From Bacteroidota bacterium (GTDB taxonomy: Bacteria > Bacteroidota > Bacteroidia > Flavobacteriales > Flavobacteriaceae), in NCBI GenBank assembly GCA_022562895.1, contig JADFOK010000009.1, positions 1 through 64,000 on the forward strand: 64,000 bases of DNA, given 5' to 3'. Positions 20,146-30,100 of this stretch are shown here, one piece after another. How positions within the stretch are numbered: position 1 is the first letter of the stretch; each line of letters starts with the position of its first letter. Made by a program: the position numbers and the translations under genes. The notes beneath the pieces were generated by a model. That model was not told the origin of the DNA and did not search any database. It saw nothing but the letters and a program-made list of their open reading frames with translations.

Positions 20146-20994
20146 ATGATAATTCACAATACAAGTGATTCTATTCAACGTGCCTTATTACCATTTTTTA
20201 AAAAAAATAAAAGTATAGGCTTTGTACCTACAATGGGTGCTTTGCATATGGGTCATATTTCTTTAGTAGAAAAAGCAAGTATTGAAAATGATTGTGTAGT
20301 AGTAAGTATCTTTGTAAACCCCACACAGTTTAATAATTCCCAAGATTTAGAAAAATACCCGAGATCTTTTAAAGATGATGTAAAAATATTGGAAGATTTA
20401 AAAAGTAATATTTTTGTTTTTGCTCCTGAAGTTTCAAATATATATGCTAACAAGATTATTTCTAAAAAATATCGCTTCTCAGGTCTTGAAAATAAAATGG
20501 AAGGAAAACACCGAAAAGGACATTTTGAAGGAGTAGGGACTGTTCTTAATATTCTTTTTAGAATTGTTAAACCTAACAAAGCTTATTTTGGAGAAAAAGA
20601 TTTTCAACAATTACAAGTCGTTAAAAAACTAGTTGAAATAGAAAAACTTCCTGTCACTATATTCGGATGTTCTATTATAAGAGAGGAAAATGGTCTTGCT
20701 ATGAGTTCACGAAATAAACTTCTCACAAAAATACAGTTTAATGAAGCCTCTCTGATCTACAAAACACTTTCAGAAGTACAGCAAAAATTTAATGTATATA
20801 GCATATCCAAATTAAACAATATTGTAAAGGAACGATTTAAGAATAGAAATCTACTTAAACTGGAATATTTTGAAATAGCAAACATAAAAACTCTTAAAAC
20901 TGTAAAACGAAAACGCAATAACAATACCTATAGAGCCTTTATTGCTGTATTTTTAGGCAAGGTTCGGCTAATAGATAATATAATGTTAAATTAA
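20146..20994 (+). CDS. panC: Pantothenate synthetase
   Basis: SIGFVPTMGALHMGHISLVEKA, VSIFVNPTQFN, KPNKAYFGEKDFQQLQVV, GLAMSSRNKLL. Confidence 0.97.
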   Translation: MIIHNTSDSIQRALLPFFKKNKSIGFVPTMGALHMGHISLVEKASIENDCVVVSIFVNPTQFNNSQDLEKYPRSFKDDVKILEDLKSNIFVFAPEVSNIYANKIISKKYRFSGLENKMEGKHRKGHFEGVGTVLNILFRIVKPNKAYFGEKDFQQLQVVKKLVEIEKLPVTIFGCSIIREENGLAMSSRNKLLTKIQFNEASLIYKTLSEVQQKFNVYSISKLNNIVKERFKNRNLLKLEYFEIANIKTLKTVKRKRNNNTYRAFIAVFLGKVRLIDNIMLN

Positions 20995-21002
20995 TATCTT
21001 TG
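20995..21002 (+). promoter_or_regulatory. TAnnTTTG -7 element (TATCTTTG) overlapping the end of panC
   Basis: Exact match to flavobacterial -7 consensus; upstream of the 21084 gene. Confidence 0.4.
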
Positions 21003-21083
21003 CTTATATATATCTTTCATCAAACCGATGGTAGAAATTCTGAATTAGTTAATCATAACATATAAAATAATTAACTCAATAGT

Positions 21084-22049
21084 TTGAATAAATCTCTGAC
21101 AAAATTTTTAAAAATTGCAGTTCCATTGGGGCTTGGTGTTTTTTTAATTTATTATTCTTATTCAAAATTTACTCCCGAACAATTAGAAGATATTATAATA
21201 TATTTTAAAAAAGCTGACTATAAAGTAGTTGTCCTATCTGTATTTTTTAGCTTTTTAAGTCACTTATCTCGAGCCTATCGATGGAATTTTATTTTGGAAC
21301 CCTTGGGATACAAACCAAAATTACTCAACAATTTTATGGCAGTATATGTTGCCTATATTATGAATATTTTTATTCCAAAAAGTGGTGAAATTTCTCGAGC
21401 TGTGGTAATAAATAAATACGAAAATGTTCCTTTTGATAAAGCAATTGGCACTATCATTTCTGAAAGAGCAGTTGATGTGTTATTTCTTTTTGGATTTACT
21501 GTAATTGCTTTAATGTTAAAATTTGACAGGCTATTTAGCTATTTAACAGATTTGATTCAACCCTCAAAATTATATATTATTTTTGGAAGCTTTTGTATTT
21601 TTGTTTTGCTTTTCTTTTTATTTCTGAAATTTTCAAAATCCAATTTAAAACAAAAACTTAAACAATTTTATTTGGGATTAAAAGAGGGAATTCTAAGCAT
21701 CTTTAAAATGAAAAAAAAAGGTGCTTTTCTATTACATACCTGTATAATATGGGGTTTATATTTACTTTCTTTTTACACGGCATTATTCGCCTTAGAAGAA
21801 ACTTCAACAATCACTTTTGGTATTATTTTAATAACCTTTGTAGTGGGTAGTTTTTCAATTGCATTTACAAACAGTGGTTTCGGTTCATATCCTTTTTTTG
21901 TTGCAGGTATTCTTGCAGTATTCGGCATTCCTGAAACTGTAGGTACAGCTTTTGGATGGATTGTTTGGACTTCAAATATTGCTTCCATCATGTTTTTTGG
22001 TGGATTCTCTTTTATTTTCCTTCCTTTTTATAATAGTATGAGAAAGTAA
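21084..22049 (+). CDS. Lysylphosphatidylglycerol synthase TM/flippase-like (UPF0104) membrane protein, TTG start
   Basis: LSHLSRAYRWNFILEPLGYKPK...YIMNIFIPKSGEISRAVVINKYENVPFDKAIGTIISERAVDVL. Confidence 0.88.
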   Translation: MNKSLTKFLKIAVPLGLGVFLIYYSYSKFTPEQLEDIIIYFKKADYKVVVLSVFFSFLSHLSRAYRWNFILEPLGYKPKLLNNFMAVYVAYIMNIFIPKSGEISRAVVINKYENVPFDKAIGTIISERAVDVLFLFGFTVIALMLKFDRLFSYLTDLIQPSKLYIIFGSFCIFVLLFFLFLKFSKSNLKQKLKQFYLGLKEGILSIFKMKKKGAFLLHTCIIWGLYLLSFYTALFALEETSTITFGIILITFVVGSFSIAFTNSGFGSYPFFVAGILAVFGIPETVGTAFGWIVWTSNIASIMFFGGFSFIFLPFYNSMRK

Positions 22050-22121
22050 TCTAATAAAATACATTCTGATAAAATAATTCAAATTCAAAATTGTTATCTT
22101 TCAACACCAATAATTTAACAA

Positions 22122-23270
22122 ATGAAAAAAATCATTTTAATTACTCTCTGCCTTTTAACAAGTTTGTTTGCTTCAGCACAAATAATTTATGAAGAATTTA
22201 ATTCATATAAATTAGATGAAACACGTAGGTTGAAAATTCAACTACCCCGAAATTATGAAGCCAATGTGGAAAAAGTATATCCAATAATTATTGTATTAGA
22301 TGCAGATTATCTTTTTGAACCAGTAGCCGGGAATGTAGATTATTTTAGCTACTGGGGAGATATGCCCGAATCTATCGTTGTGGGAATTATGCAAGGAGAT
22401 AAACGATATGATGATTGTGACTATGACGATACAAATTTTTTACCATCAGATAAAAGTGCTGATTTTTTTGAATTTATTGGCTTAGAACTCATTCCGTATA
22501 TAGATAATACCTACCGTACTGCCAAGTTTATTATTGCTGTGGGTCATGATTTTACAGCAAATTTTATTAATTATTACCTTTTTAAAGATCCCCCATTATT
22601 TAATGGATATATAAACCTTAGTCCTGATCTTGCCCCCTTGATGGATGAACGTATACCCGAAAGAATACCTAATATTAAATCAAAAATATTTTATTATTTG
22701 GCTACCGGAACAGATGATGTTAAAGACTTAATGGAAAATACCGAAAGTCTTCATAATTCTTTAAAAGGATTAAAAAGCAATAACTTTGAATATTATTATG
22801 ATAATTTTGAAGGTGCTACTCATTATTCATTGGTAGGACGGGGTATTCCTAGTGCATTAGAAAAAATATTTTCGGTGTATAGACCTATCAGTAAAAAAGA
22901 GTTTACAGATGTTTTAATGAAATTAAATACTCCTGTCCACCTATATTTACTCGAAAAATACAAAACCATTGAAGATCTCTTTGGGATTACAAACCTCATT
23001 AGTGAAAATGATTTTATCGCTACAGCTACAGCTGCTGAAAAGAAAAAGCAATGGGATTCCTTACGTGAAATTGCTACTTTAGCAAAAAGACAATACCCCG
23101 ATACCGTTTTAGGGGATTATTATTTAGGGCGTTATTACGAAGAAACAGGAAAACCAAAAAAGGCAATGCGTACTTTTCAAGCAGCTTATGCAAAAGAAGA
23201 AGTAGATTTTATTACTGTAGATATACTTCTTGACAGAGCCGATAAAATAAAAGAAGATTTTGGCTATTAG
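22122..23270 (+). CDS. Secreted alpha/beta-hydrolase-fold esterase with C-terminal TPR-like tail
   Basis: Signal peptide; ETRRLKIQLPRNYE..YPIIIVLDADYLFEPVAGNVDYFSYWGDMPESIVVGI; FIIAVGHDFTANFINYYLF. Confidence 0.8.
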   Translation: MKKIILITLCLLTSLFASAQIIYEEFNSYKLDETRRLKIQLPRNYEANVEKVYPIIIVLDADYLFEPVAGNVDYFSYWGDMPESIVVGIMQGDKRYDDCDYDDTNFLPSDKSADFFEFIGLELIPYIDNTYRTAKFIIAVGHDFTANFINYYLFKDPPLFNGYINLSPDLAPLMDERIPERIPNIKSKIFYYLATGTDDVKDLMENTESLHNSLKGLKSNNFEYYYDNFEGATHYSLVGRGIPSALEKIFSVYRPISKKEFTDVLMKLNTPVHLYLLEKYKTIEDLFGITNLISENDFIATATAAEKKKQWDSLREIATLAKRQYPDTVLGDYYLGRYYEETGKPKKAMRTFQAAYAKEEVDFITVDILLDRADKIKEDFGY

Positions 23271-23294
23271 TTTATTTAGCTGAATAAAAAAGTA

Positions 23295-24656
23295 ATGACA
23301 AAAGTAAAAACCACTTTTTTTTGTCAGAATTGCGGAACCCAATTTTCTAAATGGCAGGGACAATGTAACTCGTGTGAAGAATGGAATACCATTGCTGAAG
23401 AAGTTATACAAAAAACTGAAAAAGTAGCTTGGAAATCTTCAGAGACCCTTGATAAACGTGTAGCCAAACCTCAAAAAATAGTAGATATTTCTACTTCTGC
23501 TGATGCTCGTATTAATACTCAAAATATAGAATTAAACCGTGTACTTGGAGGTGGGCTCGTACCTGGATCACTAACCTTACTGGGTGGTGAACCCGGAATA
23601 GGAAAAAGTACCCTGATGCTTCAAGTGGCTTTGCAAATGCCTTATAAAACATTGTATGTTTCGGGTGAAGAAAGTCCTCAACAAATTAAAATGCGTGCCG
23701 AACGCATTTATCCAAATTCTTCCAATTGTTTTATATTAACTGAAACCAAAACCCAAAATATCTTTCGTCAAATAGAAGCTATACATCCCAATATTGTGGT
23801 GATCGATTCAGTCCAAACACTCCATACAGATAATTTAGATAGTAGTCCGGGAAGTATTTCGCAAATTCGAGAATGTGCCTCAGAATTTATTAAGTTCGCT
23901 AAAGAAACAGGTACTCCTGTTGTGTTGATTGGGCATATTACCAAAGATGGAAATATTGCCGGTCCAAAAATATTGGAACATATGGTAGATACCGTCTTAC
24001 AGTTTGAAGGTGACCCAAATCATGTGTATAGAATTCTTCGCGCTCAAAAAAATCGTTTTGGTTCTACCAACGAATTGGGGATTTACGAAATGCAAAGCAA
24101 TGGACTTAGAGAAGTTGATAATCCTTCAGAAATATTGATCTCCAAAAACGAAGAAGATCTAAGTGGAACAGCAATTTCAGCAACCATTGAGGGTTTACGT
24201 CCATTGATGATTGAAATTCAAGCCCTGGTAAGTACTGCAGTATATGGAACTCCCCAACGCAGTACCACTGGATTTAATGCAAAACGACTTAATATGTTGC
24301 TGGCTGTTCTGGAAAAACGTGCCGGATTTAAACTTGGTGTAAAAGATGTTTTTTTAAATATTACAGGTGGAATAACCGTTGACGATCCAGCAATCGACTT
24401 AGCTGTTATAGCAGCGGTGCTTTCTTCAAATATCGATATTGCTATCGATAAATCTATTTGTTTTGCTGCCGAGATTGGCCTTGCAGGAGAAGTACGACCC
24501 GTAACTCGAATCGATCAAAGAATTAAAGAAGCCGAAAAATTGGGTTTTACTTCTATTGTTGTCTCAAAATATTGTAATCTTCCAAAAAGTAAAAATCCCA
24601 TCAACATTATTAAAATCACTAAGGTAAATGATGTGGTAAATTATTTATTTGATTAA
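23295..24656 (+). CDS. radA: DNA repair protein RadA
   Basis: FFCQNCGTQFSKWQGQCNSCEEWNT zinc finger; GGEPGIGKSTLMLQ; KNRFGSTNELGIYEM. Confidence 0.97.
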   Translation: MTKVKTTFFCQNCGTQFSKWQGQCNSCEEWNTIAEEVIQKTEKVAWKSSETLDKRVAKPQKIVDISTSADARINTQNIELNRVLGGGLVPGSLTLLGGEPGIGKSTLMLQVALQMPYKTLYVSGEESPQQIKMRAERIYPNSSNCFILTETKTQNIFRQIEAIHPNIVVIDSVQTLHTDNLDSSPGSISQIRECASEFIKFAKETGTPVVLIGHITKDGNIAGPKILEHMVDTVLQFEGDPNHVYRILRAQKNRFGSTNELGIYEMQSNGLREVDNPSEILISKNEEDLSGTAISATIEGLRPLMIEIQALVSTAVYGTPQRSTTGFNAKRLNMLLAVLEKRAGFKLGVKDVFLNITGGITVDDPAIDLAVIAAVLSSNIDIAIDKSICFAAEIGLAGEVRPVTRIDQRIKEAEKLGFTSIVVSKYCNLPKSKNPINIIKITKVNDVVNYLFD

Positions 24657-25693
24657 GGTGCCGGATTTGGGATTTGCTCGTGAACCAAGTTTATCTCTGA
24701 AAGTATTTCATCGGAAAGATTTATATGAATGCTATCTATATTTTCTGAAAGTTGTTCCATAGTTGTTGCCCCTAAAATAGTTGAAGTAACAAACGATTGC
24801 TGACGAATAAAGGCCAGGGACATATGTGTAAGACTTATCCCATGCTTCTTTGCAATCTCATTGTAATTTTGAGTCGCTTTAAAAGAATTATCACTATGGT
24901 ACCTTGAATATTGCGGGAATAATGTTACTCTGGCTTTTTCTGGTGTAGCGCCATCCAAATACTTCCCGGTTAGCTGACCAAATCCAAGAGGTGAATAGGT
25001 CATATATCCAATATTCTCCCGATGTAAAATTTCAGTAAGTCCTACCTCGTCTTTCCTGTTTAAAAGATTATAGGGGTTTTGAACTGTTGTGATCTTTGTT
25101 TTTCCCTTACGGGCTTCTTCAACAAATCGCATCACACCAAAAGGAGTATCGTTAGAAAGGCCTATATTTCTTATTTTCCCTTGTTTTATATAACCTTCTA
25201 AACGTTCTAATATTTCAGAAATATTATCTTTCCATTGCTCGTCCTCCTTATGTGAATAATTACGCTTTCCGAAAATATTGACATTGCGTTCCGGCCAATG
25301 TAATAGATATAAATCGAGGTAATCGGTTTGAAGACGTTTTAAACTTTTATGAAGTGCATCATCCAGAGCTTCTTTGCTAAAGTTTAGGGTTTTTCTAATG
25401 TGTTCGAAAAAAGGATTCGGGCCTGTAATCTTGGTAGTTAAAATTACTTTGTCTCTAATCTTATTTTTAGAAATCCAATTCCCAATAATAGTTTCAGTAC
25501 TGCCTTGTGTTTCAGGTTTTCCTGGAACTGAGTACATTTCGGCTGTATCGATAAAATTAATTCCTTGCTCAAAAGCGTAATCTAATTGGGCGTGACCCTC
25601 GGCTTGGGTGTTTTGTTCTCCCCAGGTCATAGAACCCAGACAAAGTTTACTAACTTTAATAGATGTGTTTGGAAGTTTGGTGTATTGCATCAT
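24653..25693 (-). CDS. Aldo/keto reductase (Tas-like); likely start 25693
   Basis: MQYTKLPNTSIKVSKLCLGSMTWGEQNTQAEGHAQLDYAFEQGINFIDTAEMYSVPGKPETQGSTE. Confidence 0.92.
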   Translation of the reverse strand: MMQYTKLPNTSIKVSKLCLGSMTWGEQNTQAEGHAQLDYAFEQGINFIDTAEMYSVPGKPETQGSTETIIGNWISKNKIRDKVILTTKITGPNPFFEHIRKTLNFSKEALDDALHKSLKRLQTDYLDLYLLHWPERNVNIFGKRNYSHKEDEQWKDNISEILERLEGYIKQGKIRNIGLSNDTPFGVMRFVEEARKGKTKITTVQNPYNLLNRKDEVGLTEILHRENIGYMTYSPLGFGQLTGKYLDGATPEKARVTLFPQYSRYHSDNSFKATQNYNEIAKKHGISLTHMSLAFIRQQSFVTSTILGATTMEQLSENIDSIHINLSDEILSEINLVHEQIPNPAP

Positions 25694-25719
25694 TATTCTT
25701 GTAATCAAATACTTTTTTT

Positions 25720-25761
25720 ACACCCTCCTTTTCAAGGAGGGTCGCCATAGGCGGGGTGGTT
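25720..25761. repeat. Left inverted arm of the DUF559 cassette, two hairpins
   Basis: ACACCCTCCTTTTCAAGGAGGGTCGCCATAGGCGGGGTGGTT; stems CCCTCCTT-TTC-AAGGAGGG and CGCC-ATA-GGCG. Confidence 0.8.
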
Positions 25762-25772
25762 ATTAATTCATA

Positions 25773-26132
25773 TTATTTAAATTCTTTTCTAATAGCATCT
25801 AAAACCATATCTAAGTTTTCGAAAACTACTTTATTTTCAAATCTTACCAACTTAAATCCTTTTGATTTTAAAAATACAGATCTTTTAAAATCGTAATCTT
25901 GATTTACAGTATTCATATGAACCTCTCCATCTAATTCAACAATTAAATTCTCTGACGGGCAATAAAAATCTACAATATAATTTCCAATACTATGTTGTCT
26001 TCTGAATTTCCTTTCATTAAGTTGTTTTCTTTTTAAAGCTTTCCATAAATAGGATTCAGCTTTGGTCATATTATTCCTAAGTTCTTTACGATAACCCTTT
26101 AGATGTTTTTTATTAAAAAGTTCACTATTCAT
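25773..26132 (-). CDS. DUF559 / VSR-like endonuclease-fold protein
   Basis: LRNNMTKAESYLWKALKRKQLNERKFRRQHSIGNYIVDFYCPSENLIVELDGEVHMN...KGFKLVRFENKVVFENLDMVLDAI. Confidence 0.92.
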   Translation of the reverse strand: MNSELFNKKHLKGYRKELRNNMTKAESYLWKALKRKQLNERKFRRQHSIGNYIVDFYCPSENLIVELDGEVHMNTVNQDYDFKRSVFLKSKGFKLVRFENKVVFENLDMVLDAIRKEFK

Positions 26133-26145
26133 ATAAATTTATTTG

Positions 26146-26190
26146 TAACCCCTCAGCCTATCGGCAGCTCCCCTTAATAAGTGGAGCACC
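26146..26190. repeat. Right inverted arm of the DUF559 cassette (diverged)
   Basis: TAACCCCTCAGCCTATCGGCAGCTCCCCTTAATAAGTGGAGCACC aligns with the reverse complement of the left arm, TAACCACCCCGCCTATGGCGACCCTCCTTGAAAAGGAGGGTGT; contains hairpin GCTCC..GGAGC. Confidence 0.65.
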
Positions 26191-26221
26191 TAATTAAAAA
26201 TAATTTAAATCTAATTCAACA

Positions 26222-26986
26222 TTAAAATTCTAATTCCACCATATGTGGACAATGATCACTATGATGTGCATTGGGTAAAATTACAGCTCGCTTAATGTTT
26301 TCTTGTAATGGTTTTGCCACCATATTATAATCTATCCGCCATCCTTTATTATTAGCTCTGGAATTTGCACGGTAACTCCACCAGGTATAATTATGAGGTT
26401 CTTTGTTTAAATACCGGAATGAATCTATAAACCCACTATCTATAAAATTACCTATCCATTCTCGTTCTACAGGAAGAAATCCCGAAGTATTTTTATTTTG
26501 AACAGGATTGTGAATATCGATTTCCTTATGACAAATATTATAATCGCCACAAATTACCATATTAGGAAAATTTTTTTTAAGGGTATTCACGTATTCTAGA
26601 AAGTCTGCCATATAGGTTAACTTATGTTCTAAACGAGCATCATTAGTTCCGCTTGGTAAGTATAAACTCATTACTGAAAAATCACCAAAATCAACCCTAA
26701 GATTTCTGCCTTCAAAATCCATATAATCGATTCCTGTTCCATATTCTATATGATTTGGTTCTTTTTTTAAAAGGATCGCTACGCCGCTATATCCCTTTTT
26801 GTTTGCACTATACCAATAATGATATGGATAGCCCGCTGCTTCAATTTCAGCAATATCCACCTGATCTTTCATCGCTTTGATTTCCTGCAGACAAATAATA
26901 TCTGGTTTTGTTTGTTGCAACCAATCTGTAAAACCTTTTCGCATTGCTGCGCGTATACCATTTACATTGTATGAAATAATTTTCAT
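26222..26986 (-). CDS. xth: Exodeoxyribonuclease III / AP endonuclease
   Basis: MKIISYNVNGIRAAMRKGFTDWLQQTKPDIICLQEIKA; GDYNICHKEIDIHNP; HHSDHCPHMVELEF. Confidence 0.96.
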   Translation of the reverse strand: MKIISYNVNGIRAAMRKGFTDWLQQTKPDIICLQEIKAMKDQVDIAEIEAAGYPYHYWYSANKKGYSGVAILLKKEPNHIEYGTGIDYMDFEGRNLRVDFGDFSVMSLYLPSGTNDARLEHKLTYMADFLEYVNTLKKNFPNMVICGDYNICHKEIDIHNPVQNKNTSGFLPVEREWIGNFIDSGFIDSFRYLNKEPHNYTWWSYRANSRANNKGWRIDYNMVAKPLQENIKRAVILPNAHHSDHCPHMVELEF

Positions 26987-27109
26987 GTTAGTAGATTTAA
27001 AGAATAACCACTAATTTAAATAACATTGTATTTTTACAAGGTATATTTTGGTAATTATTTTCAAAAAAATTTCATAAAATAATTTATCTCTTGTTTAGTT
27101 GTATAGTTA

Positions 27110-30100
27110 ATGAAATTATATCTGTTTCTTTTTATGGTGTTTGTAGTAGGTGTTATCTTTGCTCAAGATAGTCCTTCTAATTATCGAAGCAAAAAAATAG
27201 CTGTTTCAGATACTATTGTTTTGGATAGTGTACCTATTAATCCGAAAGGTTTTCAAATTCTCGACAAAAAAGGAATTCCATTAGATACACTTAACTATAT
27301 TGTAAATTTCCAAAAAGGGTTTATTGTTTTTTCAGATAAAATAATAAACAAGACAGATTCTGTTACCGTAAACTATCTTCGTTATCCTAAATTTTTAACA
27401 CGTGATTATTTTCTTCTCGACCCAAAGATAATCGTAGAGAATACCGGCGATATAGATAAACTATATACCTTACAAGAATCAACAAATAAAAATGAATTTA
27501 CACCCTTTGAAGGATTAAATACTCTGGGAAGTATCTCCAGAGGTATAACTATTGGCAATAATCAAAACGCAGTAGTAAATTCTGAACTTGATTTGCAAAT
27601 AACAGGTAAATTAAGCGAAAAGGTTTCTATACGGGCGTCGATCCAGGATGCTAATATTCCAACTCAAGAAGCAGGATATTCGCAAAGTTTAGATGAATTC
27701 GATCAGATTTTTATAGAACTCTATAGTGACAATTGGAACATCCGTGCCGGTGATGTAGAACTACAAAACCAAAAAAGCTTTTTTGGGAATTTCACTAAAA
27801 AAGTGCAGGGAATATCTTTAAGGGGTACGCTAAATCAAGGAAATGGGGCTAAAACGACAGCTTTTGCATCTGGAGCCTTAGTACGAGGCGTATTTTCCAG
27901 AAGTGAATTTTTAGGACAGGAAGGAAATCAAGGACCTTATAAACTGGTAGGACCTAACGGGGAATTATTCATATTAATAGTTTCAGGTAGTGAAAGGGTA
28001 TATATAAACGGTTTACTATTGGCAAGAGGTGAAAACAATGATTATGTAATTGACTATAACGCCGGGGAGATTAAATTTAATCCAACCTACCCTATAACAG
28101 CAAACATGCGTATTACCGTAGAATATCAGTTTACAGATAGAAATTATACTCGTTTTATAGGAAATGGTGGAGGAAACTATACCAGTGATAAACTAGATAT
28201 TGGGGTTTATATTTATTCTGAAAGCGATGCTAAAAATCAACCTCTTCAGCAAAACCTTTCCGAAGAACAAGTTGCTATTTTAAAAGCTGCAGGTGATGAT
28301 ATAACTCTTATGACGGCTCCTTCAGCTGTTCCAGATACTTTTTCTGAAAACAAAATATTATACAAAAAAGAAATATTGAATGGTATAGATATTTTTGTTT
28401 TTTCAAACAATCCCGAAGATGAGTTGTTTAATGTACGATTTACATTGCTTGGAAGTGGAATGGGAAATTATATTATAAGCGATGACAATGCGATAAATAG
28501 AATTTTTGTATTTGTCTCACCTGTTAATGGGGTGCTCCAAGGTGATTATGAGCCAATTATCCAGTTAAAAGCTCCTGTAAAAATACAAGTTGGGGGTGTA
28601 AATGGAAGCTATCACCCTAGTGAAAAAACTAATATATCCTTTGAGCTCGCAGGCAGTAATAATGATCTCAATTTGTTTTCGGATATTGATAATGGTGATA
28701 ATGATGGGTTTGCAGGTAGATTCCTGGCCCGACAAACATTGTTTAAACCTTCCGATAGTTTAAAATTAGATGCTTTTGCATCTATAGACTATATAAATAA
28801 AGATTTTAGAACTATCGAGCGTTTATATTCTGTAGAATTCAATAGAGATTGGAATCTTGATCCTGAAACCTCGGAAATGGGAAATCAGCGATTTTTAATT
28901 ACCGGACTTGAATTTTCAAGTCAGAAAATAGGTAGTGTACAATATGAGTATCAGAATTTGGATATTTCTGAAAACTTTAAAGGTACGCGTCATGTGTTAG
29001 GTTCAAATCTATATTTTGGTAATTTCAAAATATATAATTACGGAAGTTATTTAGAAAGTAATGAAGATGTATCAGATTCAAAATTTTTCAGAGCTTATAA
29101 TACAGTCACTTATTCTTTTAATAAAGCCTGGATTGGCGGAAAGCTTAATCTTGAAAATAATCAAGTCCGTGTGGTTGCCAATGACAGCTTAACTCCAATG
29201 AGTCAAAAATATAATTCCTATGAAATATATACCGGAGTGGGAGATAGCAGTAAAGTGTTTGTAGAAGTCGGGTATCAATTTCGGATAAATGATAGTATTA
29301 GAAATTCTGTTCTTAAAAAAGTATCCACTTCAAATACCTATTTTTTAAAGTCTCGTATTATTAAATCTGCAAATGCACAACTTTCTCTTTATGCAAATTA
29401 TAGGAAATTAAATGATGAAATTAATAGTGACAACGATGAGCAGTTCCTTAATTCACGCCTTTTATATACACAATCACTTTTAAAAGGTGGCATTCAAATA
29501 AATTCTGTGCTTGAATCCAATAACGGAGTAATACCACAACAAGAGTTTACTTACGTAAAGGTCGAACCCGGTGAAGGCATATATGTGTGGAATGACTACA
29601 ACAATAATGGAATACAGGAATTGGAAGAGTTTGATGTAGCTCAGTATCCAGATGAGGCCGAGTATGTTAGAATATTATTACCGAATCAAGTTTTTATAAA
29701 AATACGGGAGAATGTATTTAGCCAGATATTAACCCTTAACCCTAAGCAATGGGAGACAAAGGAGGGCTTTAGAAGGTTTTTATCACATTTTTATAACCAA
29801 TCCTCTTATATACTAGACAGAAAAGTAAGGCGTCAAAACGATGTTTTTAATATCAACCCATTTAAAGATGGAGGAGACGATGAATTAGGATTGGTTAAAA
29901 ATTTTAGAAATGCATTTTATTTTAATAGAGGAAAGCAACATTTCACAACAAACTACACTTATTTATCTTCCTCAAGCAGAAATTTTTTATCGGTGGGGTT
30001 AACAGAGAATAATTTAGAAAGCCACCAACTTAATTTTAATCATAAGGTATGGGAAAGTTGGTTATTAAATTTAAAAGCATCTTTGGGTAGTAACGAAAGT

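Noticed and set aside
20253-20579. 108-aa minus ORF over panC
   Set aside because: Antisense to conserved panC; no recognisable domain.
23124-23411. 95-aa minus ORF spanning the esterase-radA junction
   Set aside because: Antisense to two real genes; low-complexity F/Y/K composition.
25761-26145. Target-site duplication around the DUF559 cassette
   Set aside because: Outside flanks (AATCAAATAC versus AATTAAAAAT) are only loosely similar AT-rich sequence; not convincing.
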